A stretch of 64,000 bases of DNA from Gammaproteobacteria bacterium (GTDB lineage Bacteria > Pseudomonadota > Gammaproteobacteria > Steroidobacterales > GCA-2729495), in NCBI GenBank assembly GCA_024229935.1, contig JAAERX010000077.1, forward strand, positions 62,001-126,000, given 5' to 3'. The notes under the pieces were generated by a model that saw only the letters and a program-made list of their open reading frames with translations, was not told the DNA's origin and made no database searches. Shown here in pieces: positions 53,313 through 63,968 of this stretch (the first letter of the stretch is position 1; the number at the start of each line of letters is the position of its first letter). Position numbers and translations under genes: made by a program.

Positions 53313-54577
53313 GTAAACAGGTTAGTAGTATTCGTGGCATGAGTGATGTGCTACCGGAAGATACACCGCTTTGGCAATATATTGAGGGAGTGCTCAAAAC
53401 AGTTGTGCAGAGTTACGGTTATCATGAATTGCGTGTGCCAGTAGTCGAGCGGACTGAGCTTTTTAAACGGTCTATCGGTGAAGTGACTGATATCGTTGAG
53501 AAGGAAATGTATACCTTCTCTGACCGTAATGATGAAAGCCTGACACTACGTCCGGAAGGTACGGCAGGAATTGTGCGGGCAGGCATCGGCAATGGTCTGC
53601 TTTATAACCAGAAGCAAAAACTGTGGTTAACGGGTCCCATGTTTCGATATGAGAAACCACAAAAAGGACGGTATCGGCAGTTTTATCAGTTTGATGTGGA
53701 GGCGTTTGGCTACGAAGGCCCGGATATTGATGCTGAACTGATTATGATCTCTGCACGGGTCTGGAAGTTGCTGGGTCTTGATGCACTTGAATTGCAGCTC
53801 AATTCACTGGGTACCCCTGAGTCACGCGTTACTTATCGTGCGGAATTGATAGAGTATTTTTCTGCGCATAAAGATGAGTTGGATGATGAGAGTCAGGCTC
53901 GCCTGCTGCGTAACCCGATGCGCTTGCTTGATAGTAAGCATCCTAAAATGCAGGCTTTAATTGAAGCGGCACCCAGAATTACAGATCACCTTGATAATGA
54001 GTCAGCAGAGCATTTTGCAGGTCTGCAGGAGCTACTTGGTGGGGCAGGCATAAAATTTAAGGTTAATAGTCGTCTGGTGCGCGGTCTGGATTATTATTCA
54101 CGAACAGTTTTTGAGTGGGTAACAGACAAACTGGGTGCGCAGGGCGCTGTTTGTTCAGGTGGGCGTTATGATGGTCTGGTTGAGCATCTTGGTGGTAAGG
54201 CCACACCTGCTATAGGTTGGGCGGTTGGTCTTGAGCGACTCATAGAATTGTATCGAGTGACCAATGGGGCTGGCCCAGTGACAGCTCCTGATGCCTATCT
54301 GGTGGCAGTTGGTGATGCCGCCGCAGCTCAGGCGCTCTTATTCGCTGAAATGCTGCGTAATGAGGTGCCGGGGATGATTGTGGAGGTGAACTGTGGTGGG
54401 GGCAGCTATAAAGCCCAGTTCAAGCGAGCTGACAAAAGTGGTGCCCGGGTGGCATTAATTCTTGGTGAGCAGGAGGTTGAGTCCAGACAGGTGGGTATTA
54501 AAGCCCTCAGGCAGGATGCAGAGCAGTTCACAGTAGCCTGGGAGAAGGCAGCTGCAGCTATAACTTCGACTGAATGA
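53309..54577 (+). CDS. hisS: Histidine--tRNA ligase
   Basis: A 422-residue class II aminoacyl-tRNA synthetase (E. coli 424). Motif 2 is [21 protein letters not shown] (about 108-128, split [12 protein letters not shown] and RYRQFYQFD). The histidine-specific segments are [15 protein letters not shown] and [13 protein letters not shown], and [14 protein letters not shown] is present. It is translationally coupled to rodZ (ATGA) and followed at about 110 bases by yfgM. Confidence 0.98.
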   Translation: MSKQVSSIRGMSDVLPEDTPLWQYIEGVLKTVVQSYGYHELRVPVVERTELFKRSIGEVTDIVEKEMYTFSDRNDESLTLRPEGTAGIVRAGIGNGLLYNQKQKLWLTGPMFRYEKPQKGRYRQFYQFDVEAFGYEGPDIDAELIMISARVWKLLGLDALELQLNSLGTPESRVTYRAELIEYFSAHKDELDDESQARLLRNPMRLLDSKHPKMQALIEAAPRITDHLDNESAEHFAGLQELLGGAGIKFKVNSRLVRGLDYYSRTVFEWVTDKLGAQGAVCSGGRYDGLVEHLGGKATPAIGWAVGLERLIELYRVTNGAGPVTAPDAYLVAVGDAAAAQALLFAEMLRNEVPGMIVEVNCGGGSYKAQFKRADKSGARVALILGEQEVESRQVGIKALRQDAEQFTVAWEKAAAAITSTE

Positions 54578-54687
54578 ACGGGGCAAATAATACTGAGAAT
54601 ACCCCGCCTAGCATATGAAGGGTGCAATAATATACAGTTTTGTGATGTTCGGTCTGACTGGGCATGAAATGATTTGAGGGTTTTTAA

Positions 54688-55407
54688 GTGGACGAGTTTT
54701 TAACAGACGATCAACAGGCAGATCGTGCTAAACAATGGTTGCGTGAGAATGGCGTATTTGTTGTTGCAGGTATTGTGCTTGGTCTGGCTTTATTATTTGG
54801 CTGGCAGCGTTGGGAAGAACACAAGCTTGTGCAGGCAGGTGAAGCTTCAGTAGTCTGGGAGCAGTTACGCTCTGCCATTGAAGGTGAGCGTTATAACGAA
54901 GTGGATGAAATACTGGCATTGCTGGAAAGTGACTATGCAACGACCCCCTATCTTGATCAGGGCAGATTGGCTATTGCACGCATGCACATGGATCGTAATT
55001 CACCGGAAGAAGCTCTTAATGTTCTGAATGCTTTGATTAAAAGCCCGGTTGATAATCAATTGCTTACAATTGCAGAATTACGTATTGCACAGATTTACCT
55101 CTATCAGGAACGTTTTGATGAGGCTCTTGCTATTCTTGGCCCTGATGAGGCAACGCCATTTGTGGCTTCATTCCATGAATTACGTGGCGACATTTTTTTT
55201 GCACAAGGGCAGCTTGAGAATGCCCTTGATGAATATCAGCTAGCACTCGATAAGGATAAGTATTCTGTTATTGATAGAGCCTATGTGCAGATTAAGCTTG
55301 ATGATGTATCAGGTTCTATTGCAGTAATGGTTATAGATGAGAAGGTCGAGCCTGTGGTTCAACAGGAAATACCATCAGTAGATATTCCTGCCGGTGAGGA
55401 AGAGTAG
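54688..55407 (+). CDS. yfgM: Ancillary SecYEG translocon subunit YfgM (TPR)
   Basis: A 239-residue inner-membrane protein. A cytoplasmic N-terminus (DEFLTDDQQADRAKQWLREN) is followed by one membrane helix (GVFVVAGIVLGLALLFGW) and a periplasmic TPR-like domain (LEALNVLNALIKSP, ELRIAQIYLYQERFDEALAIL). YfgM binds SecY and PpiD and influences periplasmic chaperone networks. The GTG start at 54688 is preceded by GAGGG. The order hisS-yfgM-bamB-der is the standard one. Confidence 0.94.
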   Translation: MDEFLTDDQQADRAKQWLRENGVFVVAGIVLGLALLFGWQRWEEHKLVQAGEASVVWEQLRSAIEGERYNEVDEILALLESDYATTPYLDQGRLAIARMHMDRNSPEEALNVLNALIKSPVDNQLLTIAELRIAQIYLYQERFDEALAILGPDEATPFVASFHELRGDIFFAQGQLENALDEYQLALDKDKYSVIDRAYVQIKLDDVSGSIAVMVIDEKVEPVVQQEIPSVDIPAGEEE

Positions 55408-55430
55408 CTAGAAATTTCCTGGTTTTAATC

Positions 55431-56615
55431 ATGCGTATTCTTCTTAAATATTGGCAGTACGGCAGTAAAATCCTTTTTTCTGTAGTGCTTGCACTCGCAC
55501 TGGTGGCATGTAGCTCAGCTGATATTGACCCAGAAGACTTGCCGGCAGAACTGGTCAAATTTAAACCGTCAATAAAAATAAGCAAGGTTTGGCGTAGGGG
55601 TGTGGGTGATGATACCGAAAATCTACGTCTTGCATTACGGCCTGCAACGGATGGTACTGCAATATATGGAGCTTCTCATGATGGGAAGATTATTGCAGTA
55701 GAGGCAGAAAAAGGCCGCCGTATCTGGAAAACCAAAACGGGCCTGCCGATTTCCGGTGGCCCCGGGACCGATGGTAAAGTTGTTGTTGCTGGTTCTAGTG
55801 ATGGTGATCTGGTTGCACTGGATGCTGTAACGGGAGCAGAACTGTGGCGTATCAGTGTTACCAGTGAAGTGCTTGCTGCGCCTGCTGTGGTGCTGGATAG
55901 GGCTGTTGTACGTACTGTAAACGGTAAATTGGCAGCGTTTAGTAATGAAACTGGTGAGCAGTTGTGGTCAATACAACAATCAATGCCCAAGCTGTCAGTA
56001 CGTGGGACTGCAGCACCTGTAATTGCACGTAATAATGTTATTAGTGGCTTTGATAACGGCCGGGTATCTGCATTTGATTTAAACGATGGTGCCCTTATCT
56101 GGGATGTGCTGCTTCAGTTACCAAGTGGGCGCTCTGAGATTGAACGACTTGCCGATATAAATTCAACCGTTGCTGTTGCTGGTGGTGATGTATATGCCGT
56201 TGGCTATCAGGGCCAGCTTGCGGCCATTGCTATAGAGTCAGGCAAGTTATTGTGGTCACGGGATATGTCCAGCTACAGTGGCCTGGCAGTAGATGTCAGT
56301 ACAATATTTGTCACCAATCAGTTTAGTGAACTTGTTGCACTGTCACGCGGCTCAGGCCGAGAATTGTGGCGAAAGAAAGAGCTGCGTAATCGAGATGCTT
56401 CGGCCCCTGCCGTAATAGGTGGTTCAGTCGTGGTGGGTGACTACGAAGGTTATCTTCATTGGTTTGATCTTGAAACCGGAGATTTGCAGGCCAGGGTCAG
56501 GGCAGGTTCAGATCGCATAAGCTCTCAGCCATTGGTTGTTAATGACATCCTGTACGTTATGAGTGATAACGGCTCTATGTATGCGTACAAAATCAAATCA
56601 TCTAAAAACCGGTAG
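55431..56615 (+). CDS. bamB: Outer membrane protein assembly factor BamB
   Basis: A 394-residue beta-propeller lipoprotein of the BAM complex. The lipobox is LVAC with Cys27. PQQ-like WD repeats recur with motifs such as GRRIWKTKTGLPISGGP, GAELWRISVTSEVLAAP and GRELWRKKELRNRDASAP. Eight blades would fit the length. It supports folding of outer-membrane barrels, together with BamA. Confidence 0.96.
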   Translation: MRILLKYWQYGSKILFSVVLALALVACSSADIDPEDLPAELVKFKPSIKISKVWRRGVGDDTENLRLALRPATDGTAIYGASHDGKIIAVEAEKGRRIWKTKTGLPISGGPGTDGKVVVAGSSDGDLVALDAVTGAELWRISVTSEVLAAPAVVLDRAVVRTVNGKLAAFSNETGEQLWSIQQSMPKLSVRGTAAPVIARNNVISGFDNGRVSAFDLNDGALIWDVLLQLPSGRSEIERLADINSTVAVAGGDVYAVGYQGQLAAIAIESGKLLWSRDMSSYSGLAVDVSTIFVTNQFSELVALSRGSGRELWRKKELRNRDASAPAVIGGSVVVGDYEGYLHWFDLETGDLQARVRAGSDRISSQPLVVNDILYVMSDNGSMYAYKIKSSKNR

Positions 56616-56624
56616 GAATGAACT

Positions 56625-58013
56625 GTGCTGCCTGCGATTGCTCTGGTTGGACGGCCTAATGTAGGCAAGTCCACGTTGTTTAACCGGTTGACCGGTACGC
56701 GTGATGCACTTGTTGCTGATTTTCCCGGTCTGACTCGTGACCGACTTTACGGTTATTGTCGTTCTGCTAATGATTCGGTAATCATAATTGATACCGGTGG
56801 TTTAAGCGGTGATCAGGATGAGATGAGCCGTCTCATGGCTAAACAGGTCGAATTGGCAGTCGCCGAAGCAGACGTGGTTGTCTTTTTGGTAGAAGCAGCT
56901 ACGGGCGTTACAGCTGGTGATGAAGAGATTACCCGGTTGTTGCGTCATTCTGGTAAGCAGGTGTTGCTGGCAGTTAATAAGGCTGAAGGTTTACCTGCAG
57001 CAGAAACAGCAGCTGAATTCTGGTCTATGGGGCTGGGTGAGCCACATGTGGTTTCTGCCGCGCGTGGTGACCGGGTTAATGATTTGCTAACTGCAGCATT
57101 AGCCCTGTGCCCTCCCGATACCGATGGGACAACAAGTGTAGTGCCATCGGGGACGCGTATTGCTGTGGTTGGCAGGCCCAATGTAGGTAAATCCACCTTA
57201 ATCAATCGTTATCTAGGTGAGGAACGCCTGGTTGCAACTGATGAGGCGGGTACCACGCGTGACAGTATCTACGTGCCTTTCGAATTTGAAGGGCAGAGCT
57301 TTGTACTTGTTGATACAGCAGGTATTCGCCGTCGTGCAAAGGTAGAGGAAGGTGTTGAAAAATTCAGTGTAGTTAAGTCACTTAAAGCCATCGAAGAAGC
57401 TGATGTCGTTATGGTTCTGCTTGATGGGCATCAGGGTATTACCGATCAGGATGTGTCATTGATTGGCCTAGTGTTAGAGCGTGGCAGGGCAATGACTATA
57501 GGCATTAATAAATGGGATGGCCTGAGTAGTGCTGAAAAAGGTAAGTTACGTCGTGAACTGGACCGGAAGTTGCCCTTTGTTGATTTTGTAAATCAGCACC
57601 ATATTTCAGCTAAGCATGGCAGCAATATCTATGAGTTACTTGCCAGTGCTGTGGACGCCGCAGAATGTGCATTTTGTGAGATGCCAACCAGCCGACTGAG
57701 TCAGATACTCAATGATGCTATTACTGCTCATCCGCCTCCGATGGTAAGGAGCCGCAGAATTAAGCTTAGTTACGCCCATCAGGGTGGGCGTAATCCACCT
57801 GTAGTTGTGGTGCATGGAAACCAGACTTCACGTTTACCGGGTGCTTATCGTCGTTATCTGGTGAATTGCTTTCGCAAAGCTTTTCGTCTGACGGGTACAC
57901 CGATGCGTCTGGAACTGGTAACCAGCCGGAACCCCTATGAGGGTAAACGTAATAAGCTGACCCCCCGACAGGCTCGCAGCCGTTTGCGGGTGCGTAACCG
58001 TGCCAAGCGTTGA
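56625..58013 (+). CDS. der: Ribosome biogenesis GTPase Der
   Basis: A 462-residue double GTPase (EngA). The two G1 motifs are GRPNVGKST near residues 9-17 and again near 186. Corresponding DTGG/DTAG switch and NKAE/NKWD motifs are seen. The C-terminal KH-like domain (LSQILNDAITAHPPPMVRSRRIKL in pieces: LSQILNDAI, HPPPMVRSRRIKL) is present. It acts in 50S subunit maturation. The GTG start at 56625 follows AGGAAT. It is 9 bases after bamB. Confidence 0.98.
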   Translation: MLPAIALVGRPNVGKSTLFNRLTGTRDALVADFPGLTRDRLYGYCRSANDSVIIIDTGGLSGDQDEMSRLMAKQVELAVAEADVVVFLVEAATGVTAGDEEITRLLRHSGKQVLLAVNKAEGLPAAETAAEFWSMGLGEPHVVSAARGDRVNDLLTAALALCPPDTDGTTSVVPSGTRIAVVGRPNVGKSTLINRYLGEERLVATDEAGTTRDSIYVPFEFEGQSFVLVDTAGIRRRAKVEEGVEKFSVVKSLKAIEEADVVMVLLDGHQGITDQDVSLIGLVLERGRAMTIGINKWDGLSSAEKGKLRRELDRKLPFVDFVNQHHISAKHGSNIYELLASAVDAAECAFCEMPTSRLSQILNDAITAHPPPMVRSRRIKLSYAHQGGRNPPVVVVHGNQTSRLPGAYRRYLVNCFRKAFRLTGTPMRLELVTSRNPYEGKRNKLTPRQARSRLRVRNRAKR

Positions 58014-58126
58014 AAGGCTTTGGCTGGTATTGCCATTTGGCGTTATGAACTTATAACTAATCAGCGCTTTGCAGGCGTTTCCTGTGTCGCATAATAGACG
58101 CTGTTGAAGATCCATGGCAGAGCATT

Positions 58127-59221
58127 GTGAGCACAGCACGTAAATATTTTGATTTCCCGGGTACTTTTGAAATGCGCCGTGGAGGTGTCCTTGAAACCCC
58201 CAGGGTTGCGTATGAGACCTGGGGTGAGCTATCGGCTGCACGTGACAATGCCGTAGTTATTTTCACTGGTTTGTCACCCTCTGCCCATGCAAGTTCTTCA
58301 CAGGAGGATAAGGCACCAGGGTGGTGGGAAGAGATGGTGGGGCCGTCACGACCCATTGATACCCGCAAATTTTTCGTGATATGTATTAATTCACTGGGCA
58401 GTTGCTTTGGCTCAACCGGTCCGGCATCTGTAAACCCCGCAACAGGCGAAGCTTACCGACTGGATTTTCCTCTGGTGACTCTGGAAGATGTGGCAAACCT
58501 TGGTCGAGAGGTGGTCCGCAGTCTTACTATTGAGCGCCTTTATGCATTGGTCGGTCCATCTATGGGTGGCATGACAGCATTGGCTTATGCGGCTATGTAC
58601 CCGGGTACCTATGAACGCCTGCTGATACTTTCAGCCGGGGCGCGCTCAATGCCTTTTGCTACTGCATTACGTGCATTACAACGTGAAATGATTCGTCGTG
58701 ACCCTGACTGGAATAATGGTGATTACCCTGAAGGTGGTGGACCTATTACGGGTATGCGATTGGCTCGTAAGCTGGGCATGATTACTTATCGTTCTGCTGA
58801 AGAATGGGAACAGCGCTTTGGTCGTGAACGGGTGCCTGAGGAACGTAAGTCCGGTGACAGTTTTGCGCTGGACTTTGAGGTTGAGTCGTATCTTGAGGCA
58901 CATGCAAACAAGTTTACGGGCCAGTTTGATCCCAATTGCTATCTTTATCTGTCACGCGCATCTGATATTTTTGATATTGCAGAGCACGGTGGGTCAGTAG
59001 AGGCCGGATTGGCGCGTATAAATGCACCTAAAGCACTAGTGATAGGTGTAGTAACTGATTTGTTGTTCCCAGTGCATCAGCAAGAGGAGCTTGCGGAAGG
59101 CATCCGGCAGTCGTCAGGCAGTGTTGAATTCCTTGAGCTGGCATCTATCCAGGGGCATGACTCCTTTCTGGTAGATATGGACAGGTTCCGTCCACCCGTA
59201 CATGACTTCCTTGCTGACTAA
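58127..59221 (+). CDS. MetX-family homoserine (or serine) O-acyltransferase
   Basis: A 364-residue alpha/beta-hydrolase. The nucleophile Ser145 lies in LVGPSMGGMTALAYAAM, the aspartate probably in GVVTDLLFPVHQ and the histidine in SIQGHDSFLVDM. The oxyanion/acceptor region reads SLGSCFGSTGPASVNP. The familiar acetyltransferases have QGTTGP or similar at this place, so an O-succinyl or a serine-specific variant is possible. It starts at GTG 58127 with only a weak site. It lies alone between der and the convergent xseA; metW, normally adjacent to metX in proteobacteria, is not present. Confidence 0.85.
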   Translation: MSTARKYFDFPGTFEMRRGGVLETPRVAYETWGELSAARDNAVVIFTGLSPSAHASSSQEDKAPGWWEEMVGPSRPIDTRKFFVICINSLGSCFGSTGPASVNPATGEAYRLDFPLVTLEDVANLGREVVRSLTIERLYALVGPSMGGMTALAYAAMYPGTYERLLILSAGARSMPFATALRALQREMIRRDPDWNNGDYPEGGGPITGMRLARKLGMITYRSAEEWEQRFGRERVPEERKSGDSFALDFEVESYLEAHANKFTGQFDPNCYLYLSRASDIFDIAEHGGSVEAGLARINAPKALVIGVVTDLLFPVHQQEELAEGIRQSSGSVEFLELASIQGHDSFLVDMDRFRPPVHDFLAD

Positions 59222-59225
59222 GCGG

Positions 59226-60653
59226 TCATAATTTATCTGCTTTAGTCTTACCGGTTTTGGTTGGCTTTTCAGGGATAGTCTTTTCAACGGTTGCTTCAAA
59301 TTGACCTTTGGCTAGCTGCGTTTTTATCCTGTCACCCGGTTTAAGGTTGCCAGCATTATTTAACAGCTTACCGGATGTTGAGCTCCACACAATTGCATAC
59401 CCGCGTTCCAGCGTTGCCAGAGGGCTGACTGCATTCAGGCTGCCAGCAGTAATTGCAGCACGGCTACTCACAGCATTAAGAATGTGACGCATGACACTGG
59501 TAAGTTGCTGTTGTTTTGCATTTAGTCGCTCGGTAAGTCGAGCCAGCTTTTCAGCAGGTACTGCATTACGTAACCGCATGGTGAGCTGTTGATATTCAGC
59601 CTGCTGTGTTTCCAGATGTTCCTGGGTGCTTGTTGTAAGTCTGCGGATAAGTTCGTCACTTCGTTGTTGTAGCTGGCCCAGTACAGCACCTGGGTGTATA
59701 CGATTCAGGCGGCTTGATAATTGTTTGTGCTGTTCAGATTGCGCAGCCCACAAGCGCCGCAGTGATAGCTCTGCACGGCGATCTATGGCAGTAAATGTGC
59801 GTAACAGTTCGTCCTTGTCGGGTGTGACAAGTTCGGCGGCACCAGAGGGGGTTGGGGCACGTACATCAGCGACCAGGTCTGTAATTGTAAAATCTATTTC
59901 ATGGCCTACACCAGAAATTATGGGTAGTGGGCAGTCATATATTGCACGCGCAACATTTTCTTCATTAAATGACCAGAGGTCTTCCAGTGAACCGCCACCA
60001 CGAGCAATAATTAACACGTCACATTCGTTTCGATTAATGGCAACTTGTAGTGCATGGATAATTTCATCATTGGCGCCATCACCTTGTACCCGGGTTGGAT
60101 AAATAATGATATCGGCAGTCGGGAAGCGCCGTTTTAGTATATGCAGAATATCCCGAATAGCAGCGCCAGTCGGGGAAGTGATGATGCCGATACGACCGGG
60201 TAGTTTTGGTAAATTTTGTTTATGCTGCACATCAAACAGGCCTGCTTTACTTAGTCTGGCCTTGAGGTCCTCAAATTTTCTGCGCAACAGTCCTTCACCA
60301 CCGTCCTCCATGTGTTCGACAATTAGCTGGTAATTTCCACGTGCTTCATAAATGCTAACGCGTGCCTGTAGAAGTACCAGAGATCCGTCTTCAGGGTGAA
60401 AATTCAGTTTGCGGTTATTGCCCCGAAACATGGCGCAACTGACCTGTGCCTTGTCGTCTTTAAGGGTGAAATAGATGTGCCCTGAGCCAGGGCGTGCCAG
60501 ATTAGATATTTCTCCGGACACCCAGAGGTTTGGAAGCCCGCCTTCAAGCAGACGTCTCGCCTCACGATTCAAGCGGCTGACGGTAAAGACATCAGTGTCG
60601 CCTGGATTGGAATTGGAGCTGAAAATATTGCTTCTATTGCTATCAGGAGCCAT
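59226..60653 (-). CDS. xseA: Exodeoxyribonuclease VII large subunit
   Basis: A 475-residue XseA. The N-terminal OB-fold (VSGEISNLARPGSGHIYFTLKDD, in two parts) is followed by the catalytic domain with GIITSPTGAAIRDILHIL, RGGGSLEDLWSFNEE and PIISGVGHEIDFTI. Long coiled-coil helices follow, then SPLATLERGYAIV near the C-terminus. With XseB it degrades single-stranded DNA. It is divergent from guaB across 160 bases and ends only 5 bases from the metX stop. Confidence 0.97.
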   Translation of the reverse strand: MAPDSNRSNIFSSNSNPGDTDVFTVSRLNREARRLLEGGLPNLWVSGEISNLARPGSGHIYFTLKDDKAQVSCAMFRGNNRKLNFHPEDGSLVLLQARVSIYEARGNYQLIVEHMEDGGEGLLRRKFEDLKARLSKAGLFDVQHKQNLPKLPGRIGIITSPTGAAIRDILHILKRRFPTADIIIYPTRVQGDGANDEIIHALQVAINRNECDVLIIARGGGSLEDLWSFNEENVARAIYDCPLPIISGVGHEIDFTITDLVADVRAPTPSGAAELVTPDKDELLRTFTAIDRRAELSLRRLWAAQSEQHKQLSSRLNRIHPGAVLGQLQQRSDELIRRLTTSTQEHLETQQAEYQQLTMRLRNAVPAEKLARLTERLNAKQQQLTSVMRHILNAVSSRAAITAGSLNAVSPLATLERGYAIVWSSTSGKLLNNAGNLKPGDRIKTQLAKGQFEATVEKTIPEKPTKTGKTKADKL

Positions 60654-60813
60654 TTTGTTGTCGTTTATGCCTGTTTCTGTGTAATAGGTAGTTTACGCGG
60701 ATTTGCTCGAGGCGTACCATTACGTGCTTGACCTCACGCGAATGCCAACCGGCCACCCTGGTGAGACCGGCGAATTTGTGTACATACAATAAACATATAA
60801 ATAAGGTTAACTT

Positions 60814-62280
60814 ATGCGGATAGCCAAGGAAGCACTCACCTTTGATGATGTATTGCTCCGCCCGGAATATTCGGACATTTTGCCACGCGAGGTGGAACTG
60901 AATACTCGGGTCACCCGCGAAATTCAACTTAATATTCCGCTTGTATCTGCAGCCATGGATACGGTTACTGAATCCAGGCTTGCTATTGCTCTTGCGCAAG
61001 AGGGCGGGATGGGCATCATCCATAAAAATATGAGCCCAGCTGATCAGGCACGAGAAGTTCGTCGGGTTAAGGTGTTTGAAAGCGGTATCGTCACTAATCC
61101 AATTACTGTGTCTCCTGATAAAACTATCAGAGAAGTTATAGAGCTAACTCGAGCCAAAGGCATTTCCGGTATGCCAGTGGTTGATAAGGGTAAGACAGTT
61201 GGTATTGTGACGCACCGTGATTTGCGTTTTGAAACCCAGCTTGATGCACCTGTGTCATCCGTAATGACACATCAGGATAAGCTCATTACTGTAAAAGAAG
61301 GCGCCGACAAAGAAGAGGTGTTGTCGTTGCTGCATAAATACCGTATCGAAAAAGTATTAATCGTTAACGATAATTTTGAATTACGTGGAATGATTACTGC
61401 CAAGGATTTTCAGAAGGCGGTTGACTATCCACTGGCATGTAAGGACCATCGTGGTGCATTACGTGTTGGTGCTGCTGTTGGCACCGGCGGCGACACGGAT
61501 GAACGTGTGGAGCAACTGGTAGCCGCCGGGGTTGATCTGATTGTTGTTGATACGGCTCATGGTCACACCAAAGGTGTCATAGACCGGGTTGGGCAGGTTA
61601 AGAAACAGTACCCGGATATGCAGGTAGTTGCTGGCAATATTATTTCGAGTGATGCCGCTGAGGCGCTGGTTAAGGCTGGTGTAGACGGGGTAAAGGTTGG
61701 CATAGGGCCAGGTTCCATATGCACAACCAGGATTGTGGCAGGTGTTGGGGTTCCTCAGATAAGCGCGGTTGCTGAGGTTTCTGAGGCCATGTTGAAGAAG
61801 GGTATACCGGTGATTGCCGATGGTGGTATTCGGTATTCCGGTGATATTGCTAAAGCAATAGTGGCAGGTGCTTCCTGCACTATGATTGGTAGTCTCTTTG
61901 CAGGTACTGAGCAATCTCCGGGTGAGGTTGAGTTGTATCAGGGGCGCTCCTATAAGTCCTACCGAGGTATGGGCTCTTTAGGTGCTATGTCGCAACAGCA
62001 TGGTTCATCTGACCGTTATTTTCAGGATTCATCTGAGCAGTTGGAAAAGCTTGTGCCTGAAGGTGTCGAGGGTCGAGTGCCGTTCAAGGGCAGTATGGTG
62101 GCAATAGTGCATCAGCTGGTGGGTGGAATCCGGGCTGCGATGGGTTACACCGGTTGTGGCAGTATTGATGAGATGCGTAGTAAACCTCAGTTTGTGCGTA
62201 TTACCTCAGCTGGTATGCGTGAGAGTCATGTGCACGATGTTTCTATTACTAAAGAAGCCCCTAACTACCGATCAAAATAG
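60814..62280 (+). CDS. guaB: Inosine-5'-monophosphate dehydrogenase
   Basis: A 488-residue IMPDH with complete domains. The CBS pair (about 95-205) lies within the TIM barrel. The active-site loop is [20 protein letters not shown] with the catalytic cysteine, and [17 protein letters not shown] and [14 protein letters not shown] follow. It catalyses the first committed step to GMP. It forms the guaBA operon with guaA, 43 bases later. The 160-base upstream region probably holds the promoter; TACAAT at about 60785 is a possible -10 box but no good -35 box was found. Confidence 0.98.
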   Translation: MRIAKEALTFDDVLLRPEYSDILPREVELNTRVTREIQLNIPLVSAAMDTVTESRLAIALAQEGGMGIIHKNMSPADQAREVRRVKVFESGIVTNPITVSPDKTIREVIELTRAKGISGMPVVDKGKTVGIVTHRDLRFETQLDAPVSSVMTHQDKLITVKEGADKEEVLSLLHKYRIEKVLIVNDNFELRGMITAKDFQKAVDYPLACKDHRGALRVGAAVGTGGDTDERVEQLVAAGVDLIVVDTAHGHTKGVIDRVGQVKKQYPDMQVVAGNIISSDAAEALVKAGVDGVKVGIGPGSICTTRIVAGVGVPQISAVAEVSEAMLKKGIPVIADGGIRYSGDIAKAIVAGASCTMIGSLFAGTEQSPGEVELYQGRSYKSYRGMGSLGAMSQQHGSSDRYFQDSSEQLEKLVPEGVEGRVPFKGSMVAIVHQLVGGIRAAMGYTGCGSIDEMRSKPQFVRITSAGMRESHVHDVSITKEAPNYRSK

Positions 62281-62323
62281 CCTTACAACTATGTGAGGCT
62301 CTGTTTAAACAGAGGAAAGCAGC

Positions 62324-63925
62324 ATGTCGTCAGCTACCGGCATTGCAACAGCTACTGATGAAGCTGTATTGCATCGGGTACTTATTCTTGATTTTGGTTC
62401 CCAGTACACGCAACTGATTGCCAGGCGTGTACGTGAGGCCGGTGTATATAGTGAGATATTGCCGTGGGATGTTGACGAGACACTGATTCGTGAATTTGCA
62501 CCGAATGGGATAGTGCTTGCAGGTGGTCCTGAGTCAGTGGTGCTGGCGAGTCCGCCTCGTGCACCTCAGCTGGTCTTTGATCTGGGTGTGCCGTTGTTGG
62601 GCATTTGTTATGGCATGCAGACCATGGCTGCACAACTCGGTGGTGAGGTTGAACCATCGGATGAGCGAGAGTTTGGCCATGCAGAGGTCACAGTTACCGG
62701 TAAGAATCGTTTACTGGATGGCTTGCACGGCCTTGGTGACGATGACAAGGCGGCCATGAATGTTTGGATGAGTCATGGGGACAGGGTTAAGAAGTTACCT
62801 GAAGGGTTTGTAGTTGCAGCCAGCAGTGCTAATGCACCACTCGCAGCTATGGCAGATGAAACCCGCAATTATTATGGTTTGCAGTTCCATCCTGAAGTAA
62901 CGCATACGGATAATGGTCAGCTCATTATTGAGCGGTTTGTGCATGAGATCTGTGGCTGTCCCAATACTTGGAACCCTGGAAATATCATTGCCAGAGATAT
63001 AGAGAAAGTTCGTGATGAGGTTGGAAAGGGTAAGGTATTACTTGGCCTTTCCGGTGGAGTTGATTCTTCGGTTGTTGCGGCTTTGTTGCATGAGGCACTG
63101 GGTGACCAGTTAGTGTGCGTGTTTGTTGATCATGGCTTGCTACGTCTTAATGAAGGTGACCAAGTCATGGAAATCTTTGCGCAGAATCTGGGAGTCAATG
63201 TCATCCGTGTTAATGCCGAAGCGCGTTTTATGCAAGCCCTTGCAGGTGAAACGGATCCGGAAGCCAAACGTAAAATTATTGGCGGACTCTTTATCGATGT
63301 ATTTGAAGAAGAGGCAGACAAACTAGACCGGGTTGAATGGCTTGCTCAGGGCACTATCTACCCTGATGTTATCGAATCTGCCGGAGCAAAAAGTGGTAAG
63401 GCGCATGTGATCAAGTCGCATCATAATGTGGGTGGACTGCCGGAAGACATGAAGCTCAAGCTTATCGAGCCACTACGTGACTTATTTAAAGATGAGGTTA
63501 GAAAGATCGGTATAGAGTTAGGGTTGCCACGCGGCATGGTGTATCGACACCCATTCCCAGGACCCGGGCTAGGTGTACGTATATTGGGTGAGGTGAACAA
63601 GGAGTTTGCTGACCTATTACGACGAGCAGACTATATTTTTATTCAGGAACTTGAGAAGGCTGATCTTTATGATCAGGTTAGTCAGGCCTTTGCTGTTTTC
63701 CTGCCGGTTCGTTCGGTAGGGGTAATGGGTGATGGTCGTCGTTATGACTATGTTGTTGCCTTACGTGCAGTTGAGACCATTGATTTTATGACGGCGCGCT
63801 GGGCACATTTGCCTTATGAATTTCTAGATCATGTCTCACGCCGAATTATTAATGAGATTGATGGTATCTCCCGAGTCACCTATGACATTTCGGGTAAGCC
63901 ACCAGCTACAATTGAGTGGGAATAG
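62324..63925 (+). CDS. guaA: GMP synthase (glutamine-hydrolysing)
   Basis: A 533-residue GuaA. The N-terminal class I glutamine amidotransferase has the nucleophile Cys in [12 protein letters not shown] and a catalytic histidine/glutamate in FHPEVTHT. The ATP-PPase domain has the P-loop [12 protein letters not shown]. The dimerisation C-terminus ends [11 protein letters not shown]. About 15 residues longer than the E. coli form at the N-terminus ([16 protein letters not shown]). AGAGGAAAG precedes ATG 62324. guaA completes the guaBA operon. Confidence 0.98.
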   Translation: MSSATGIATATDEAVLHRVLILDFGSQYTQLIARRVREAGVYSEILPWDVDETLIREFAPNGIVLAGGPESVVLASPPRAPQLVFDLGVPLLGICYGMQTMAAQLGGEVEPSDEREFGHAEVTVTGKNRLLDGLHGLGDDDKAAMNVWMSHGDRVKKLPEGFVVAASSANAPLAAMADETRNYYGLQFHPEVTHTDNGQLIIERFVHEICGCPNTWNPGNIIARDIEKVRDEVGKGKVLLGLSGGVDSSVVAALLHEALGDQLVCVFVDHGLLRLNEGDQVMEIFAQNLGVNVIRVNAEARFMQALAGETDPEAKRKIIGGLFIDVFEEEADKLDRVEWLAQGTIYPDVIESAGAKSGKAHVIKSHHNVGGLPEDMKLKLIEPLRDLFKDEVRKIGIELGLPRGMVYRHPFPGPGLGVRILGEVNKEFADLLRRADYIFIQELEKADLYDQVSQAFAVFLPVRSVGVMGDGRRYDYVVALRAVETIDFMTARWAHLPYEFLDHVSRRIINEIDGISRVTYDISGKPPATIEWE

Positions 63926-63968
63926 TTCATATTATTTTTAGAAACAGGTACCTGCAGATATTGATACC

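Noticed and set aside
59626-60102. Forward 158-residue frame antisense to xseA
   Set aside because: Ser/Arg/Cys-rich shadow of the exonuclease gene with no start context.
63945-63954. CAGGTACCTG palindrome after guaA
   Set aside because: A 10-base palindrome with no loop or T-run; it contains a common restriction-type core and can occur by chance.
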